64,000 nucleotides of DNA from Leucobacter denitrificans (GCF_014396385.1 NZ_CP060716.1:1860001-1924000), one strand, 5' to 3'. Numbered from the stretch's first letter, positions 34,343 through 44,637 are shown. Program-made: numbers and translations. Notes: generated from the letters alone by a model not told the origin.

Positions 34343-36111
34343 AGAACCTATGGCAAACGTTGTCGAAACTTTTTCGCGTACTACCATTTGGTGCGCGCAA
34401 GTTCTTCGTAGGATACTCGTTAATAACTGGAGCCTTAGCTCTGCTGGACATAGTCGCGTTGGGTCTAGTACTTCTAACGGTAAATGCGTTAGCTGCAGGG
34501 CACGCAGTTAGCCTCCCGCTGCTTGGGGACCTCCCCGAAAGTATGACGGTTTGGGTGGCAGTGGCGGTTGGTGTGCTCTTCATTGTTAAAGGAGTACTAG
34601 CAATCGGTCTCCATTGGGTAGCCACTCGTAAATTTGCCAGTTACGAGCTGACTGTAGGTGACAGAATATTTGACCGATATATGAGATCGGACTGGGCAAG
34701 AAGATCTCAGATGAGCACTGCAGAAGTGACCCGGCTTGTCGACACTGCAATGGCAAACACCACGATGGGGTTCCTTGTTCCGCTTTCTCAAGTTCCGGTC
34801 AACGCGCTTACGTTCGTAGGGGCGCTTTCAGTTCTTGTTGTCTCACAACCGCTTACAGCTTTGACAGCTTTCTTGTATTTGGGTGCCGTCTCGACATTGA
34901 TGTTCTTTGTGATCACTCCCCAGGCTAGGCGCGCGGGCGATCATAATCGCAAGTTTAGTTACCTTGTAGCGACACTAATCACTGAGATGATAGATGCGTT
35001 AAAAGAAGTAACACTTCGAGGTAAATTAGATGACGTCGGTGCGACAATTAGCAGGAACCGGCGTAGAGCTACTCGAGCTCGGGCGAATGTTGCGTTCTTA
35101 TCTGCGGTACCGAAGTACGTGTTTGAAGCGGCACTGATTGGCGGCTTCCTTGTAGTTGGCGGGGTCGCATACTTGGTTGGTGGGCCTGAAGGGCTTGTAA
35201 CTGGTCTCACGCTTTTTGCGGCCACAGGATTTAGGATGATGCCTGCGATGAACAGCGTCCAAGCTTCCATCACTCAAGCGTCGTCGAATTCGGTCTATGC
35301 CAACGATATAGTCAACGAGCTGCAATTTCCGCTTCGGGAAAGCGTAGAGATAGCCCGTGATGAGTCCAGTCTCCCTTCCAATCCAACTGTATTGAAGCTA
35401 AGTGAAGTTTCATTCTCTTACCCGGGCTCCTCTACAAAGGTTCTCGACGGACTCAACCTTGAAATTCCCATTGGCTCGAGCCTGGCACTCGTTGGTCCTT
35501 CTGGTGCCGGAAAGTCAACACTGATTGACATTCTCTTGGGACTCAGTATGGCTTCCGGTGGCACGGTCGAACTCGACGGAATGCCGTTAGAGAGTGTTAT
35601 CTCTCAATGGCGCAGTCGCGTAGGTTATGTCCCTCAGCGAGTGGCTCTATTTGATGCTTCGATTGCCCAGAACGTTGCACTTACGTGGAATGATGATTTT
35701 GATTCTTCCAAGGTAGAAGAGGTTCTCGAGCGCGTCAATTTGAGCGATCTCTTGGACCGAGAAGCCGGAATTTATAGGGCGCTCGGTGAGCGAGGAGCTA
35801 CGGTTTCTGGTGGCCAACAACAACGTATAGGGATCGCTCGGGCTCTGTATTCTGACCCTTTTGTCATGGTGATGGATGAGGCTACAAGCGCTCTCGACAC
35901 AGCAACTGAGAAGGTCGTAACGGATTCGCTCAATGAGCTTCGAGGAAGTGTTACTTTCATCACAGTGGCACATCGGTTATCGACTATCCGTAACTATGAT
36001 CAAGTCTGTTATCTGGACAGCGGGAAGATCCTTGCTAAAGGTACCTTCGACGAGGTAGTTGCGGAACTCCCTGAGTTTGAAGCGCAAGCCCGATTGGCTG
36101 GCTTAACTTAG
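34339..36111 (+). CDS. PglK/MsbA-like ABC flippase
   Basis: A 590-residue half-transporter. Six membrane helices (about residues 20-320) precede an ATPase with VGPSGAGKSTLIDILLG (about 393), VSGGQQQRIGIARAL and FVMVMDEATSALDTATEKV, and AHRLSTIRNYDQVCYLD. This layout fits lipid-linked oligosaccharide flippases such as PglK or lipid exporters such as MsbA; its position behind DegT and GT4 genes favours the first. It would act as a dimer. Convergent with the next gene, stops overlapping by 4 nt. All ATPase motifs are intact. Confidence 0.85.
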   Translation: MKNLWQTLSKLFRVLPFGARKFFVGYSLITGALALLDIVALGLVLLTVNALAAGHAVSLPLLGDLPESMTVWVAVAVGVLFIVKGVLAIGLHWVATRKFASYELTVGDRIFDRYMRSDWARRSQMSTAEVTRLVDTAMANTTMGFLVPLSQVPVNALTFVGALSVLVVSQPLTALTAFLYLGAVSTLMFFVITPQARRAGDHNRKFSYLVATLITEMIDALKEVTLRGKLDDVGATISRNRRRATRARANVAFLSAVPKYVFEAALIGGFLVVGGVAYLVGGPEGLVTGLTLFAATGFRMMPAMNSVQASITQASSNSVYANDIVNELQFPLRESVEIARDESSLPSNPTVLKLSEVSFSYPGSSTKVLDGLNLEIPIGSSLALVGPSGAGKSTLIDILLGLSMASGGTVELDGMPLESVISQWRSRVGYVPQRVALFDASIAQNVALTWNDDFDSSKVEEVLERVNLSDLLDREAGIYRALGERGATVSGGQQQRIGIARALYSDPFVMVMDEATSALDTATEKVVTDSLNELRGSVTFITVAHRLSTIRNYDQVCYLDSGKILAKGTFDEVVAELPEFEAQARLAGLT

Positions 36112-37256
36112 GGCTGACGAAAGCGTTTGAGCGTAGCTGGAACGAAGATCAACCGGATTGCGACCCTCAAGCCTCCCGCAGGGTTAAAAATATGCGTTAC
36201 TCGGTGGGTTAGGAACTTATCGAGAAAGCTACTGATCTTTGAAGTACGGAAAATTGTTCCCAATTCATTGTTCTCGGTAGAGCCAAGTACTCTGGCAGCG
36301 CGTGCTTCGTGCGGAGTGAGAAGCCCTAAAGCATTTGGAGACATTCTCAATAGCAGCCACAAAACGTTCCGCGCTGCCTCTCGATCGAGGGGTCCGATTG
36401 GCCCAACGGACTCTAAACGATGGCACAGGCGAAGAACCTGAAATTTAATGAGCTTTGCGCAAGCCGCAGTCTTTTGCTGTGGTGAAAGTTCCTTAAACCA
36501 ATCCATTTGAACTATCCTGGCGACCGGAGCGAGGGCGCTTTCTACGGACAGTGTCCGTCCGGTTACGCGATCAGTTCCATCTTCGTGTACCAAGTAGCCG
36601 GATGCATACCGTGAGTATGAAATACTTCTCGTCTGATTCCACAGGTAGAGTCCAAGTTCTATATCTTCGCCGATTGGATAGCCCTCGCTAAACCTTGGCG
36701 CTCCAGTAGATTTGAGTACTTCGCGCCGTATCATCACGCCGATCGGTGCGGTTCGATTATTTAGCAAGTCTTTCACTGGATCAAGGTTCTCGAAACGTCG
36801 AACTCTTGGTAGGGGCGCCATAATCCGACCTTGTGAAGTGCCCCTTAACTGACCGATTAGCAAATCAGGACTAGACGCAGACTGAAGCTCATTGCAAAAT
36901 GCGTCGAGTGCACCGATTTCATATTCATCATCGGAATCCAGAAAGGCAATGTATGTTGCAGAGGAAGCGTCAATACCTGCATTTTTGGGACCCGCAGGGG
37001 AAAATACTCCGTCACGATGTTCAATGACTTGGAGCCGCTCAAGGTCGAGATCCTTAAGCTTTCTAAGTATACTTTCACGCGGGATATTGTGCGCGATCAC
37101 TAGCGCTCGAATTCGAGGATTTTTGGCGGAGATGACGCTCAAAACAGAGCGTCGGATAGGTCGTTCAACATTGTGAACGGGGATAATTACATCAAGCGAC
37201 AAATTCGCAATGCTCAAGTGAACGTTCTCCCTCGCATACTGATCGAAGGCAATCAT
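36108..37256 (-). CDS. GT2 family glycosyltransferase
   Basis: A 382-residue protein with an N-terminal GT-A domain: SLDVIIPVHNVERPIRRSVL, GPKNAGIDASSATYIAFLDS and the metal-binding DSDDEYE near 110. IGEDIELGLYLWN provides the probable base region. The C-terminal 150 residues are helical with basic patches. The ATG at 37256 is 2 nt after the upstream stop; the frame is open to 37331. Third in a minus-strand trio (38553, 37259, 36108). Acceptor unknown. Confidence 0.83.
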   Translation of the reverse strand: MIAFDQYARENVHLSIANLSLDVIIPVHNVERPIRRSVLSVISAKNPRIRALVIAHNIPRESILRKLKDLDLERLQVIEHRDGVFSPAGPKNAGIDASSATYIAFLDSDDEYEIGALDAFCNELQSASSPDLLIGQLRGTSQGRIMAPLPRVRRFENLDPVKDLLNNRTAPIGVMIRREVLKSTGAPRFSEGYPIGEDIELGLYLWNQTRSISYSRYASGYLVHEDGTDRVTGRTLSVESALAPVARIVQMDWFKELSPQQKTAACAKLIKFQVLRLCHRLESVGPIGPLDREAARNVLWLLLRMSPNALGLLTPHEARAARVLGSTENNELGTIFRTSKISSFLDKFLTHRVTHIFNPAGGLRVAIRLIFVPATLKRFRQP

Positions 37257-37258
37257 GC

Positions 37259-38560
37259 CTAATCGGAGATTGGGCCAGCAAGACCCGCTATATCTTGCGT
37301 GAATTTCGAGTAGTTTCTCTCTGCAGACCACTTACTTTCCCAAGCTAGCAAGCTTGCCTTGACGTAATTCGCATAATCTGAATCAGATGATTCCAACAGC
37401 GCCTGAATTGCTGAGGCAACTTCTGTGGGACTTGGATCACTACTTAACAATCCAGGAAACATTCCGAGCTTCGTGTTAATTAGTTCGCGAGAGCCGCCGA
37501 CGTCAGTTGCGATGAGAGGAAGTCCCTGGGCAAGTGCTTCCATCATCGAAACAGGCACCCCCTCAGAAGATGACACATTAATAAAAGCTGTTGCTGGTGT
37601 ACTGCCGTAAACTGCGCGCAAGTCGGAGTTTGGAATTGCGCCCTTGAAATCAAAGCTCCCGGGCGTAAGCTTTTCCCGCGCGAGAGCAACCACACTGTCC
37701 ACAGCGCTACCTTCTCCCCACCCGTAGTGGATCCACACAACGTCTGGATGTGATTTCTGGAGGATGGCAAGAGCTTCGATAAGTAGCGGGAGGCGTTTCA
37801 CGTTACTAATTGCGGAACATGTGACTAGTTGCTTGCTTTGCAAACTAGGATTTCCAGCATTGGTGGCGGCATTTACCCCTAAGTAGCGAGTCTCAATTTG
37901 TTTGGCGAAGCGTGGGAACTTTTCCTTCAAATACGCTGTGCCGTCTTCTGATACCGCATAGAGTTTCTTCATATCGGTGATCATTATTCTGCGCTGAGGA
38001 AGGTGCCCGTTCAAATGTGCTTCCTCGTAAATGTCGCTACGATGACCCCGAGATATTATCGGAGTGCTTTGGAACTGAATTAGTGATTTGAGTGCGACTG
38101 CGACACGGGCCTGAGTGTGGAACCAGTAGCAGTAAATAATCGAGAGTTCTGGGTCGTTGTAATTCTTCGAAAGCGCGCCATTGATATTTTCTGCAAGCAT
38201 GCTGCAATGAAGGTCAAACATAAGGTCTATGTGCCTGAAGCGCAGCTTCTCCTTGGAGAAAATTGAACGCCTAATTGACAAGAAGAAACGTCCGGGATGC
38301 CGCAGTATGAAACTAATGATGTCTCTGAGGTCTGACGCAGTTCGGTAGCGGGCTCCAGGCAAAACCAACTCGACGTTCTCTGGCACCACTCTCGTCTGCG
38401 ACATTCCAGGCCGATAAGAGAGTGGAGCGATGAGGACCTTAGTGAATCCTTTCGAAAGATAAGTGATCTCGTTTTCGATGAATTCCTCACCAGTTCGGAA
38501 AGGAAAATTGCTCGTTAACAACAGGACAATTGATGGCTTCTTTTCAGTATTCTCAGGCAA
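37259..38560 (-). CDS. GT4 family glycosyltransferase
   Basis: A 433-residue GT-B transferase. SIVLLLTSNFPFRTGEEFIE starts the acceptor domain. The donor domain holds VTCSAISNVKRLPLLIEAL, VWIHYGWGEGSAV, and NVSSSEGVPVSMMEALAQGL with the E-x7-E motif near 350. The similarity is to WcaL/AmsK-like polysaccharide enzymes. The TTG at 38560 is favoured because it overlaps the preceding stop (TTGCCTGA). The only longer start, ATG at 38647, would overlap that gene by 95 nt. AT-rich. Confidence 0.8.
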   Translation of the reverse strand: MPENTEKKPSIVLLLTSNFPFRTGEEFIENEITYLSKGFTKVLIAPLSYRPGMSQTRVVPENVELVLPGARYRTASDLRDIISFILRHPGRFFLSIRRSIFSKEKLRFRHIDLMFDLHCSMLAENINGALSKNYNDPELSIIYCYWFHTQARVAVALKSLIQFQSTPIISRGHRSDIYEEAHLNGHLPQRRIMITDMKKLYAVSEDGTAYLKEKFPRFAKQIETRYLGVNAATNAGNPSLQSKQLVTCSAISNVKRLPLLIEALAILQKSHPDVVWIHYGWGEGSAVDSVVALAREKLTPGSFDFKGAIPNSDLRAVYGSTPATAFINVSSSEGVPVSMMEALAQGLPLIATDVGGSRELINTKLGMFPGLLSSDPSPTEVASAIQALLESSDSDYANYVKASLLAWESKWSAERNYSKFTQDIAGLAGPISD

Positions 38561-39707
38561 GTGATTGGCTCTTCTCAACTGCCTGACGATAGGCGTGAAT
38601 AATAGGCGGCATCTGCTCATCCCAGGAGGGTAGCTGTCTGAGCTCATCCTTGAACTCTTCGATGCTTTCCCTATTGATGCGTGACAACGCGTTCCCCAGC
38701 TGTTGCTCTGGGGAACTTAATATCCAATCGTTGGCTCGTTTGCCTAAGTAACGCCTAACCTCGACCAAGTCTGAAGACAGAGACGGTATTTCTGCAGCCA
38801 AAGCTTCCATGAATTTATTCGGCGTCGAGAGCTTCCCGGAAAGACTCAAATGCTCAATGAGGCAAAGTCCGACGTCCGCGCCACGTGCGTAGCCAACAAC
38901 AGACTCAGGCGCTACTGGTGCAAGCCAGTGGATATTGGAGTGTTTGCTTGATGCAGCAACTATGTCGGAACGGTAAGGCCCATCTCCGAGGAACACGACG
39001 TGTACTGAAGGGTTCTCAGCGAAGCTCTCCAGAATGACAGGGATACTACGCCCAGCCATTAGGTGCCCAAGATGAATATAAAGCAACTTATCGTCGGGAA
39101 TACTAAGTAGTGTACGAAGGTCTACACTGCTGCCATCATCTTCTGGAATATTTGTGATCGCGAAAGGACGAGGGATGTCATACTCTGACTCGTACCAATC
39201 TGCGATGGACTCGTTCACCACTGAGAACACATCGACGTGACGGATGTATCTCCGTTCGATTGCTTTCGCAATCCGCTGTTTCAAGCCTTTGCTTGCAATA
39301 CTTTCGGTTTCCAGCTCGTGGGCGTTATAGGCGAAAACAGCACCCGCACGTTTTGCTAGATGGAATGCGAAAGGAAGTAGCCAGACATTGTGTGCCGCAA
39401 CCGCATCCAACTTCTTATCTCGGTATTTAAACAAGATTGACGGTTGCCAGAGTGCGAATGCAAGTGCCTTCGCGAGCTTGGAACCTCCGAGTGAGCGGCC
39501 TATACGAACGAGTTTGACCTCCCCTTGTACGGTTTCTTGAGGGGGAAGGTCTTTGCCACCCATACCTACCGCGTGAGTCTCACTAAAGCATCCCGTTGAA
39601 TGGATACTCTTAGCAACCTTGCGAACACGCCCTGCGCCAACCAGGGTTGAAGGGTATATGTGCAGGTTCAGCCCCCGGGGATTGAGTGTGTTGCGTGGAT
39701 CTGCCAT
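38553..39707 (-). CDS. GT4-like glycosyltransferase
   Basis: A 384-residue GT-B fold protein. Features are AAHNVWLLPFAFHLAKRAG, AYNAHELETE (typical of GT4 acceptor domains), LLYIHLGHLMAGRSIPVILE, VVFLGDGPYRSDI, GYARGADVGLCLIEHLSLS and STPNKFMEALAAEIPSL, which carries the donor-binding region. The ATG at 39707 gives a compact start; the frame is open to 39740. It heads the minus-strand trio and is divergent from the dehydrogenase gene, with about 150 bp between. Donor unknown. Confidence 0.8.
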   Translation of the reverse strand: MADPRNTLNPRGLNLHIYPSTLVGAGRVRKVAKSIHSTGCFSETHAVGMGGKDLPPQETVQGEVKLVRIGRSLGGSKLAKALAFALWQPSILFKYRDKKLDAVAAHNVWLLPFAFHLAKRAGAVFAYNAHELETESIASKGLKQRIAKAIERRYIRHVDVFSVVNESIADWYESEYDIPRPFAITNIPEDDGSSVDLRTLLSIPDDKLLYIHLGHLMAGRSIPVILESFAENPSVHVVFLGDGPYRSDIVAASSKHSNIHWLAPVAPESVVGYARGADVGLCLIEHLSLSGKLSTPNKFMEALAAEIPSLSSDLVEVRRYLGKRANDWILSSPEQQLGNALSRINRESIEEFKDELRQLPSWDEQMPPIIHAYRQAVEKSQSLA

Positions 39708-39857
39708 TACTCGTTCTCTAAAACATGATTGCCGGAGCATATATCCTGCCCGATTGCAGGATATATTTTAAGATTATCACTGCATTGTGAGTGAGTCCCG
39801 GTGGCTCTGTTGGATAGAGTTATGCCTACGATATGTTGGCCCAGGTAAGCTAGTTAC

Positions 39858-41153
39858 GTGAAGATCGCAGTAGTTGCCACAGGCAAAATTGGACTCCCGC
39901 TCGCAACTCAATACGCATCGATGGGGCATGAAGTCGTTGGTGTTGACGTTAATGAGGCACTCGTTGCATGCATTAATCGTGGCGAGGAACCGTTTCCTGG
40001 TGAGCGCGGATTAGCCGAGAAGCTTGCAGAACAGGTGCCGGCTGGCAAGCTCAGGGCGACCACTGATTACTCCGATGCGATTCCAGGTGCTGACGCGATT
40101 GTGATCGTTGTGCCTCTTCTCGTGGATGAGGAGACTTGGGAGCCGGATTTCAAGTGGATGGACGCAGCGACGCGATCATTCGCCGAACACATCACGCCTG
40201 GAACGCTTGTGTCATACGAAACCACCTTGCCAGTTGGTACGGTTAGAGGCCGCTGGAAGCCACTCATCGAGGAAGTTTCGGGCCTGACAGAAGGCGAGGA
40301 CTTTCACGTCGTGTTCTCTCCCGAGCGGGTACTCACCGGTCGCGTCTACGAGGATCTGAAGAAATACCCGAAGCTGGTTGGTGGTCTGAGTGAAGCTGGA
40401 ACTCAGAAGGCTATTGAGTTCTATGAGTCAGTGCTGACGTTTGACGAGCGAGAGGACCTTCCGCGCCCGAACGGTGTTTGGGACATGGGCACCGCTGAAG
40501 CTGCGGAGATGGCGAAGCTCGCGGAGACTACCTACAGGGACGTGAACATCGGTCTCGCGAACCAGTTTGCGCGATTTGCCGACACCGCAGGTATCGATGT
40601 GTACAAGGTGATCGAAGCTTGTAACTCCCAGCCGTTCAGCCACATTCATCGCCCTGGAATCGCCGTCGGCGGTCATTGCATTCCTGTATATCCACGTCTC
40701 TACCTGTCGACAGATCCGGATGCAGATATTGTGCGCACGGCCCGAAATTACAATGCCACAATGCCGAAGTATGTAGTCGATCGAGTTGAGCAGACAATCG
40801 GTGATCTCAGTGGGCAGCGTGTCGTTGTATTGGGCGCCTCATACCGTGGCGGTGTGAAGGAAACCGCGGTCTCTGGCGTGTTCCCAACTGTCGAGGAGCT
40901 CAACGCCCGAGGTGCCGTTGTAACTGTGCACGACCCGGTCTTCACCGACGAGGAACTCGCCGGTTATGGTTTCACGGCTCACGCGATTGGTGATCCTGTA
41001 GATGTGGCTATCTTGCAGGCTGATCATGCCGACTACCGCGACCTCGGACCGAAGGACTTCCCGGGGATCAAACTGTTTGCTGATGGGCGCAACTACACTG
41101 ACCCAACGGCCTGGACTGGAGTCCCAAGAATTGTCATTGGCTCAGGTAACTGA
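39858..41153 (+). CDS. Nucleotide-sugar dehydrogenase (WecC/WbpA-like)
   Basis: A 431-residue UDP-sugar 6-dehydrogenase that makes a uronic acid by two NAD-dependent oxidations. The N-terminal domain has AVVATGKIGLPLATQYASMG. SYETTLPVGTVRGRW follows, and FSPERVLTGR is typical of WecC/WbpA/Cap-type enzymes. The catalytic cysteine is in GGHCIPVYPRLY near 275. The C-terminal NAD-fold has VVLGASYRGGVKETAVSGVF. It is more like UDP-HexNAc dehydrogenases than UDP-glucose dehydrogenase. It lies 39 nt before glf. GTG start. It may supply a uronic acid to the 3-amino-sugar enzymes. Confidence 0.87.
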   Translation: MKIAVVATGKIGLPLATQYASMGHEVVGVDVNEALVACINRGEEPFPGERGLAEKLAEQVPAGKLRATTDYSDAIPGADAIVIVVPLLVDEETWEPDFKWMDAATRSFAEHITPGTLVSYETTLPVGTVRGRWKPLIEEVSGLTEGEDFHVVFSPERVLTGRVYEDLKKYPKLVGGLSEAGTQKAIEFYESVLTFDEREDLPRPNGVWDMGTAEAAEMAKLAETTYRDVNIGLANQFARFADTAGIDVYKVIEACNSQPFSHIHRPGIAVGGHCIPVYPRLYLSTDPDADIVRTARNYNATMPKYVVDRVEQTIGDLSGQRVVVLGASYRGGVKETAVSGVFPTVEELNARGAVVTVHDPVFTDEELAGYGFTAHAIGDPVDVAILQADHADYRDLGPKDFPGIKLFADGRNYTDPTAWTGVPRIVIGSGN

Positions 41154-42332
<1,179 letters not shown>

Positions 42333-42340
42333 CTCAACCG

Positions 42341-42394
42341 CAGCAAATCAATCTGCGCGTGGCCTCATATGAGACCACGGGCAGATTGATGCTG
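42341..42394 (+). terminator. Terminator-like hairpin after glf
   Basis: ATCAATCTGCGCGTGG (42347-42362) pairs with CCACGGGCAGATTGAT (42375-42390), 15 of 16 positions, and CAGC/GCTG pairs extend it outside small bulges. No strong T-run follows, but it sits 8 nt after the glf stop and before a new promoter. Confidence 0.7.
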
Positions 42395-42430
42395 TACTCA
42401 TAAGTTACGTATTTTTCCCTGACTGAATTT

Positions 42431-42459
42431 TTGACACACGCCCCTAGGCTCCATATCAG
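42431..42459 (+). promoter_or_regulatory. Candidate sigma-A promoter of the CHAP gene
   Basis: TTGACA at 42431-42436 and TATCAG at 42454-42459 are separated by 17 bp, 51 nt before the ATG at 42511. The -35 is perfect, the -10 matches at four of six bases. Possible, not proven. Confidence 0.45.
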
Positions 42460-42510
42460 ACAAATTTTATTACTTGCTGAATCTGAGCGCGTGTCGTCAA
42501 AGGGGATGAT

Positions 42511-44580
42511 ATGTATTCGACGGGGGATCTATGGTGGCGGAATGCCACGCGATATCCCCTAGCTGCCCTCATCATCACGGCATCATTGCTCCTGGCTATG
42601 TCGGGCTTGAGTCCCGCCGTTTCTTACGAACCCGACGAAACACCCGTTCACTCGGTGGCTGAAGTCGTCGTAGCGCCGTCTCCAGAGAATCTTGAAGGGG
42701 TTGTCGAGGTTGAGAAGAGTGGCGATGAGGTAATTCCGAGAACCCTTGAAGTTCAACCCGCAATTGCGACACTAGACGACGACCCTCTTGAGGGAACGGC
42801 GGAGCCGACGCCTGGTGAGCCACCGGAAGTTCCCTCGGAACCAATCACTGCAGAAGTGGATCCGCCAGAGACGCCTCCTCCTGACTCAGATACTGAGATC
42901 GTGGAACAAGAGGAGCCTCTGGATGAGGAAGTTCCGAATATTCCGGAGGGAGGGGAAGCGCCGGTTCCGCAGGACAAGGACCCGCCGGTCGCAGAGCCCG
43001 ATCCAAACGCGCCAGCGCCAGAACCCACGCCAGCGCCAGAACCCACTCCAACTCCATCACCAACACCCACCCCGCAGCCCGAGCCGAAACCGACTCCCGA
43101 GCCGATTCCGGCACCAAAGACTCCTAGTCCGACCTCACCGACGAACAAGTACCCGTCGAATCCGCAACCTGGATCACACGGCCAAATCTGGCTCCAGGGC
43201 GCTCCAGCTCCGACGGGCGGTCTCATCGGGGATGACTACCCAACCAAGTACAAGGTGCTCCCTTATTCCCCGATTGTCTGGGATGAATGGGGCTTCGCCC
43301 ACCGTCAGTGCACCTCATTTGTAGCGTGGCGCCTGCAGCAGGTAAATAAGGTTCCCTTCTCGAATTGGTCGCTTGGCGTTGCCCGATGGGGAAACGCCGG
43401 CGAGTGGGGCGATTCCGCTCGAAGGGCCGGTATTCGAGTAGACACGACGCCAGCCATCGGCGCGGTAGCGTACAGCACGCCGTATCACGCGGGTGCCTCA
43501 CCATTCGGCCATGTGGCATGGGTTGCGCAGGTGCTCGATGATGGCCGCATCGTCGTTGAAGAGTACAACTACGGCTCACCCGCGGGCCACTATTACGCAC
43601 GAGTCGTACCAAAAGAAACGTTCACCGGATACATTCATATCCGCGACCTTGCTGCCGCTCCTCAGCTTCCGAAGCCTCAGCTAGCATCGGTATCCACCTC
43701 GGCGCCCGCACCAGTCCCAGCGTTGGTAACGACTCGAGGACTCACCACAGCGGCTGCATGGCTCACCGAATCCGAACTTGCTCGGTCGCTCGGGCTCAAG
43801 GTCGAGCCAGACAAGCGGGAAACGCAGGGGGATAACGAAGCGCAAGAAGAGTTGCAACGACAGAACATTGAGGACTTGCCGTTGCCATTGCAGTTATTAA
43901 CTGAATCTGAGGCGGTTCGATCAGCAGCGAACCTGTGGTTCGCCATATTGGCAGTCACCATGCCAATCAATACACTCATTGGGTCGCGTGCCCCTCTGTA
44001 TGCAGATCTTCGACGAGAGATCTTTCTCACCACTCCACGCCTCTGGGTGCTGAGCTTTTACTCGCGACTTCTTAGACCCTCAGATTTAGTGCTGTTGACC
44101 GGTCCGCCTCTCGAGGCATCCGGCTCGCTGCTCGCTGCACAGCACATTGAAACGTATCCGGTGGCGCTGGGCCAACCGGTTCGAAATGGAAAGGGGGACA
44201 TCATGAGAAGCAAGCGCTATGTAGCGGCAGCAATGACGCTGTGCGCATTAGCGATGCTCACGGCGTGTAGCGACGCTGGAGTATCGGGCTTCGAATCGAT
44301 TGATGAATTAAAAGAGGCATACGTTAATGCGGGTGCCCAGTGCGACGAGTGGCAACTTGGAACACAATCAGGCAGTTGGAGCGCGTTCGGTAACTGCGAC
44401 GTTACCGGTGCCACGTTGTCAATTTATGACAGCACTGACGACCGGGACAGCATGATCGAACAGCTCCAAGGCGGTACAAGCCTGCACTCGCAGGCGTTAG
44501 TGGGATCGAACTGGATCATCACAACCGACACCGATACGTCCATCGCTGAAGAGATGGGTGCCGATGTCGTTGAGCTCTAA
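42511..44580 (+). CDS. Secreted CHAP-domain wall hydrolase running in frame into a lipoprotein
   Basis: A 689-codon frame. A basic start and hydrophobic segment YPLAALIITASLLLAMSGL direct export. Residues 40-220 are an acidic, proline- and threonine-rich stalk with EPTP-type repeats. A CHAP peptidase domain (about 230-380) has the catalytic cysteine in HRQCTSFVAWRLQ and histidine in FGHVAWVAQV. About 180 unrecognised residues follow. From residue 565 the same frame encodes a complete lipoprotein signal, MRSKRYVAAAMTL then LTACSDAG. Either the protein is one fusion or the CHAP gene has lost its stop. CHAP enzymes usually cleave peptidoglycan amide bonds. Confidence 0.75.
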   Translation: MYSTGDLWWRNATRYPLAALIITASLLLAMSGLSPAVSYEPDETPVHSVAEVVVAPSPENLEGVVEVEKSGDEVIPRTLEVQPAIATLDDDPLEGTAEPTPGEPPEVPSEPITAEVDPPETPPPDSDTEIVEQEEPLDEEVPNIPEGGEAPVPQDKDPPVAEPDPNAPAPEPTPAPEPTPTPSPTPTPQPEPKPTPEPIPAPKTPSPTSPTNKYPSNPQPGSHGQIWLQGAPAPTGGLIGDDYPTKYKVLPYSPIVWDEWGFAHRQCTSFVAWRLQQVNKVPFSNWSLGVARWGNAGEWGDSARRAGIRVDTTPAIGAVAYSTPYHAGASPFGHVAWVAQVLDDGRIVVEEYNYGSPAGHYYARVVPKETFTGYIHIRDLAAAPQLPKPQLASVSTSAPAPVPALVTTRGLTTAAAWLTESELARSLGLKVEPDKRETQGDNEAQEELQRQNIEDLPLPLQLLTESEAVRSAANLWFAILAVTMPINTLIGSRAPLYADLRREIFLTTPRLWVLSFYSRLLRPSDLVLLTGPPLEASGSLLAAQHIETYPVALGQPVRNGKGDIMRSKRYVAAAMTLCALAMLTACSDAGVSGFESIDELKEAYVNAGAQCDEWQLGTQSGSWSAFGNCDVTGATLSIYDSTDDRDSMIEQLQGGTSLHSQALVGSNWIITTDTDTSIAEEMGADVVEL
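44203..44580 (+). CDS. Possible separately translated lipoprotein within the CHAP frame
   Basis: The ATG at 44203 follows AAAGGGGGACATC, a good ribosome-binding site. It opens a 125-residue product with a basic start, a hydrophobic stretch and the lipobox LTAC at residues 20-23. The mature part has two further cysteines (GAQCDEWQL and FGNCDV) and no known motif. A lipoprotein signal in the middle of an exported protein makes little sense, so independent translation is plausible. It could equally be a fused remnant. It sits 57 nt before the peroxidase gene. Confidence 0.45.
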   Translation: MRSKRYVAAAMTLCALAMLTACSDAGVSGFESIDELKEAYVNAGAQCDEWQLGTQSGSWSAFGNCDVTGATLSIYDSTDDRDSMIEQLQGGTSLHSQALVGSNWIITTDTDTSIAEEMGADVVEL

Positions 44581-44637
44581 TTCTTTTCCAGATTTTCACT
44601 CACAAAGTCATGACGAAAGCAATGGAGGTTTCGGATC

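Noticed and set aside
34339..36111. ABC protein considered as a drug exporter
   Set aside because: Motifs cannot exclude it, but its 4-nt overlap with a GT4 gene and the DegT gene upstream favour a lipid-glycan flippase.
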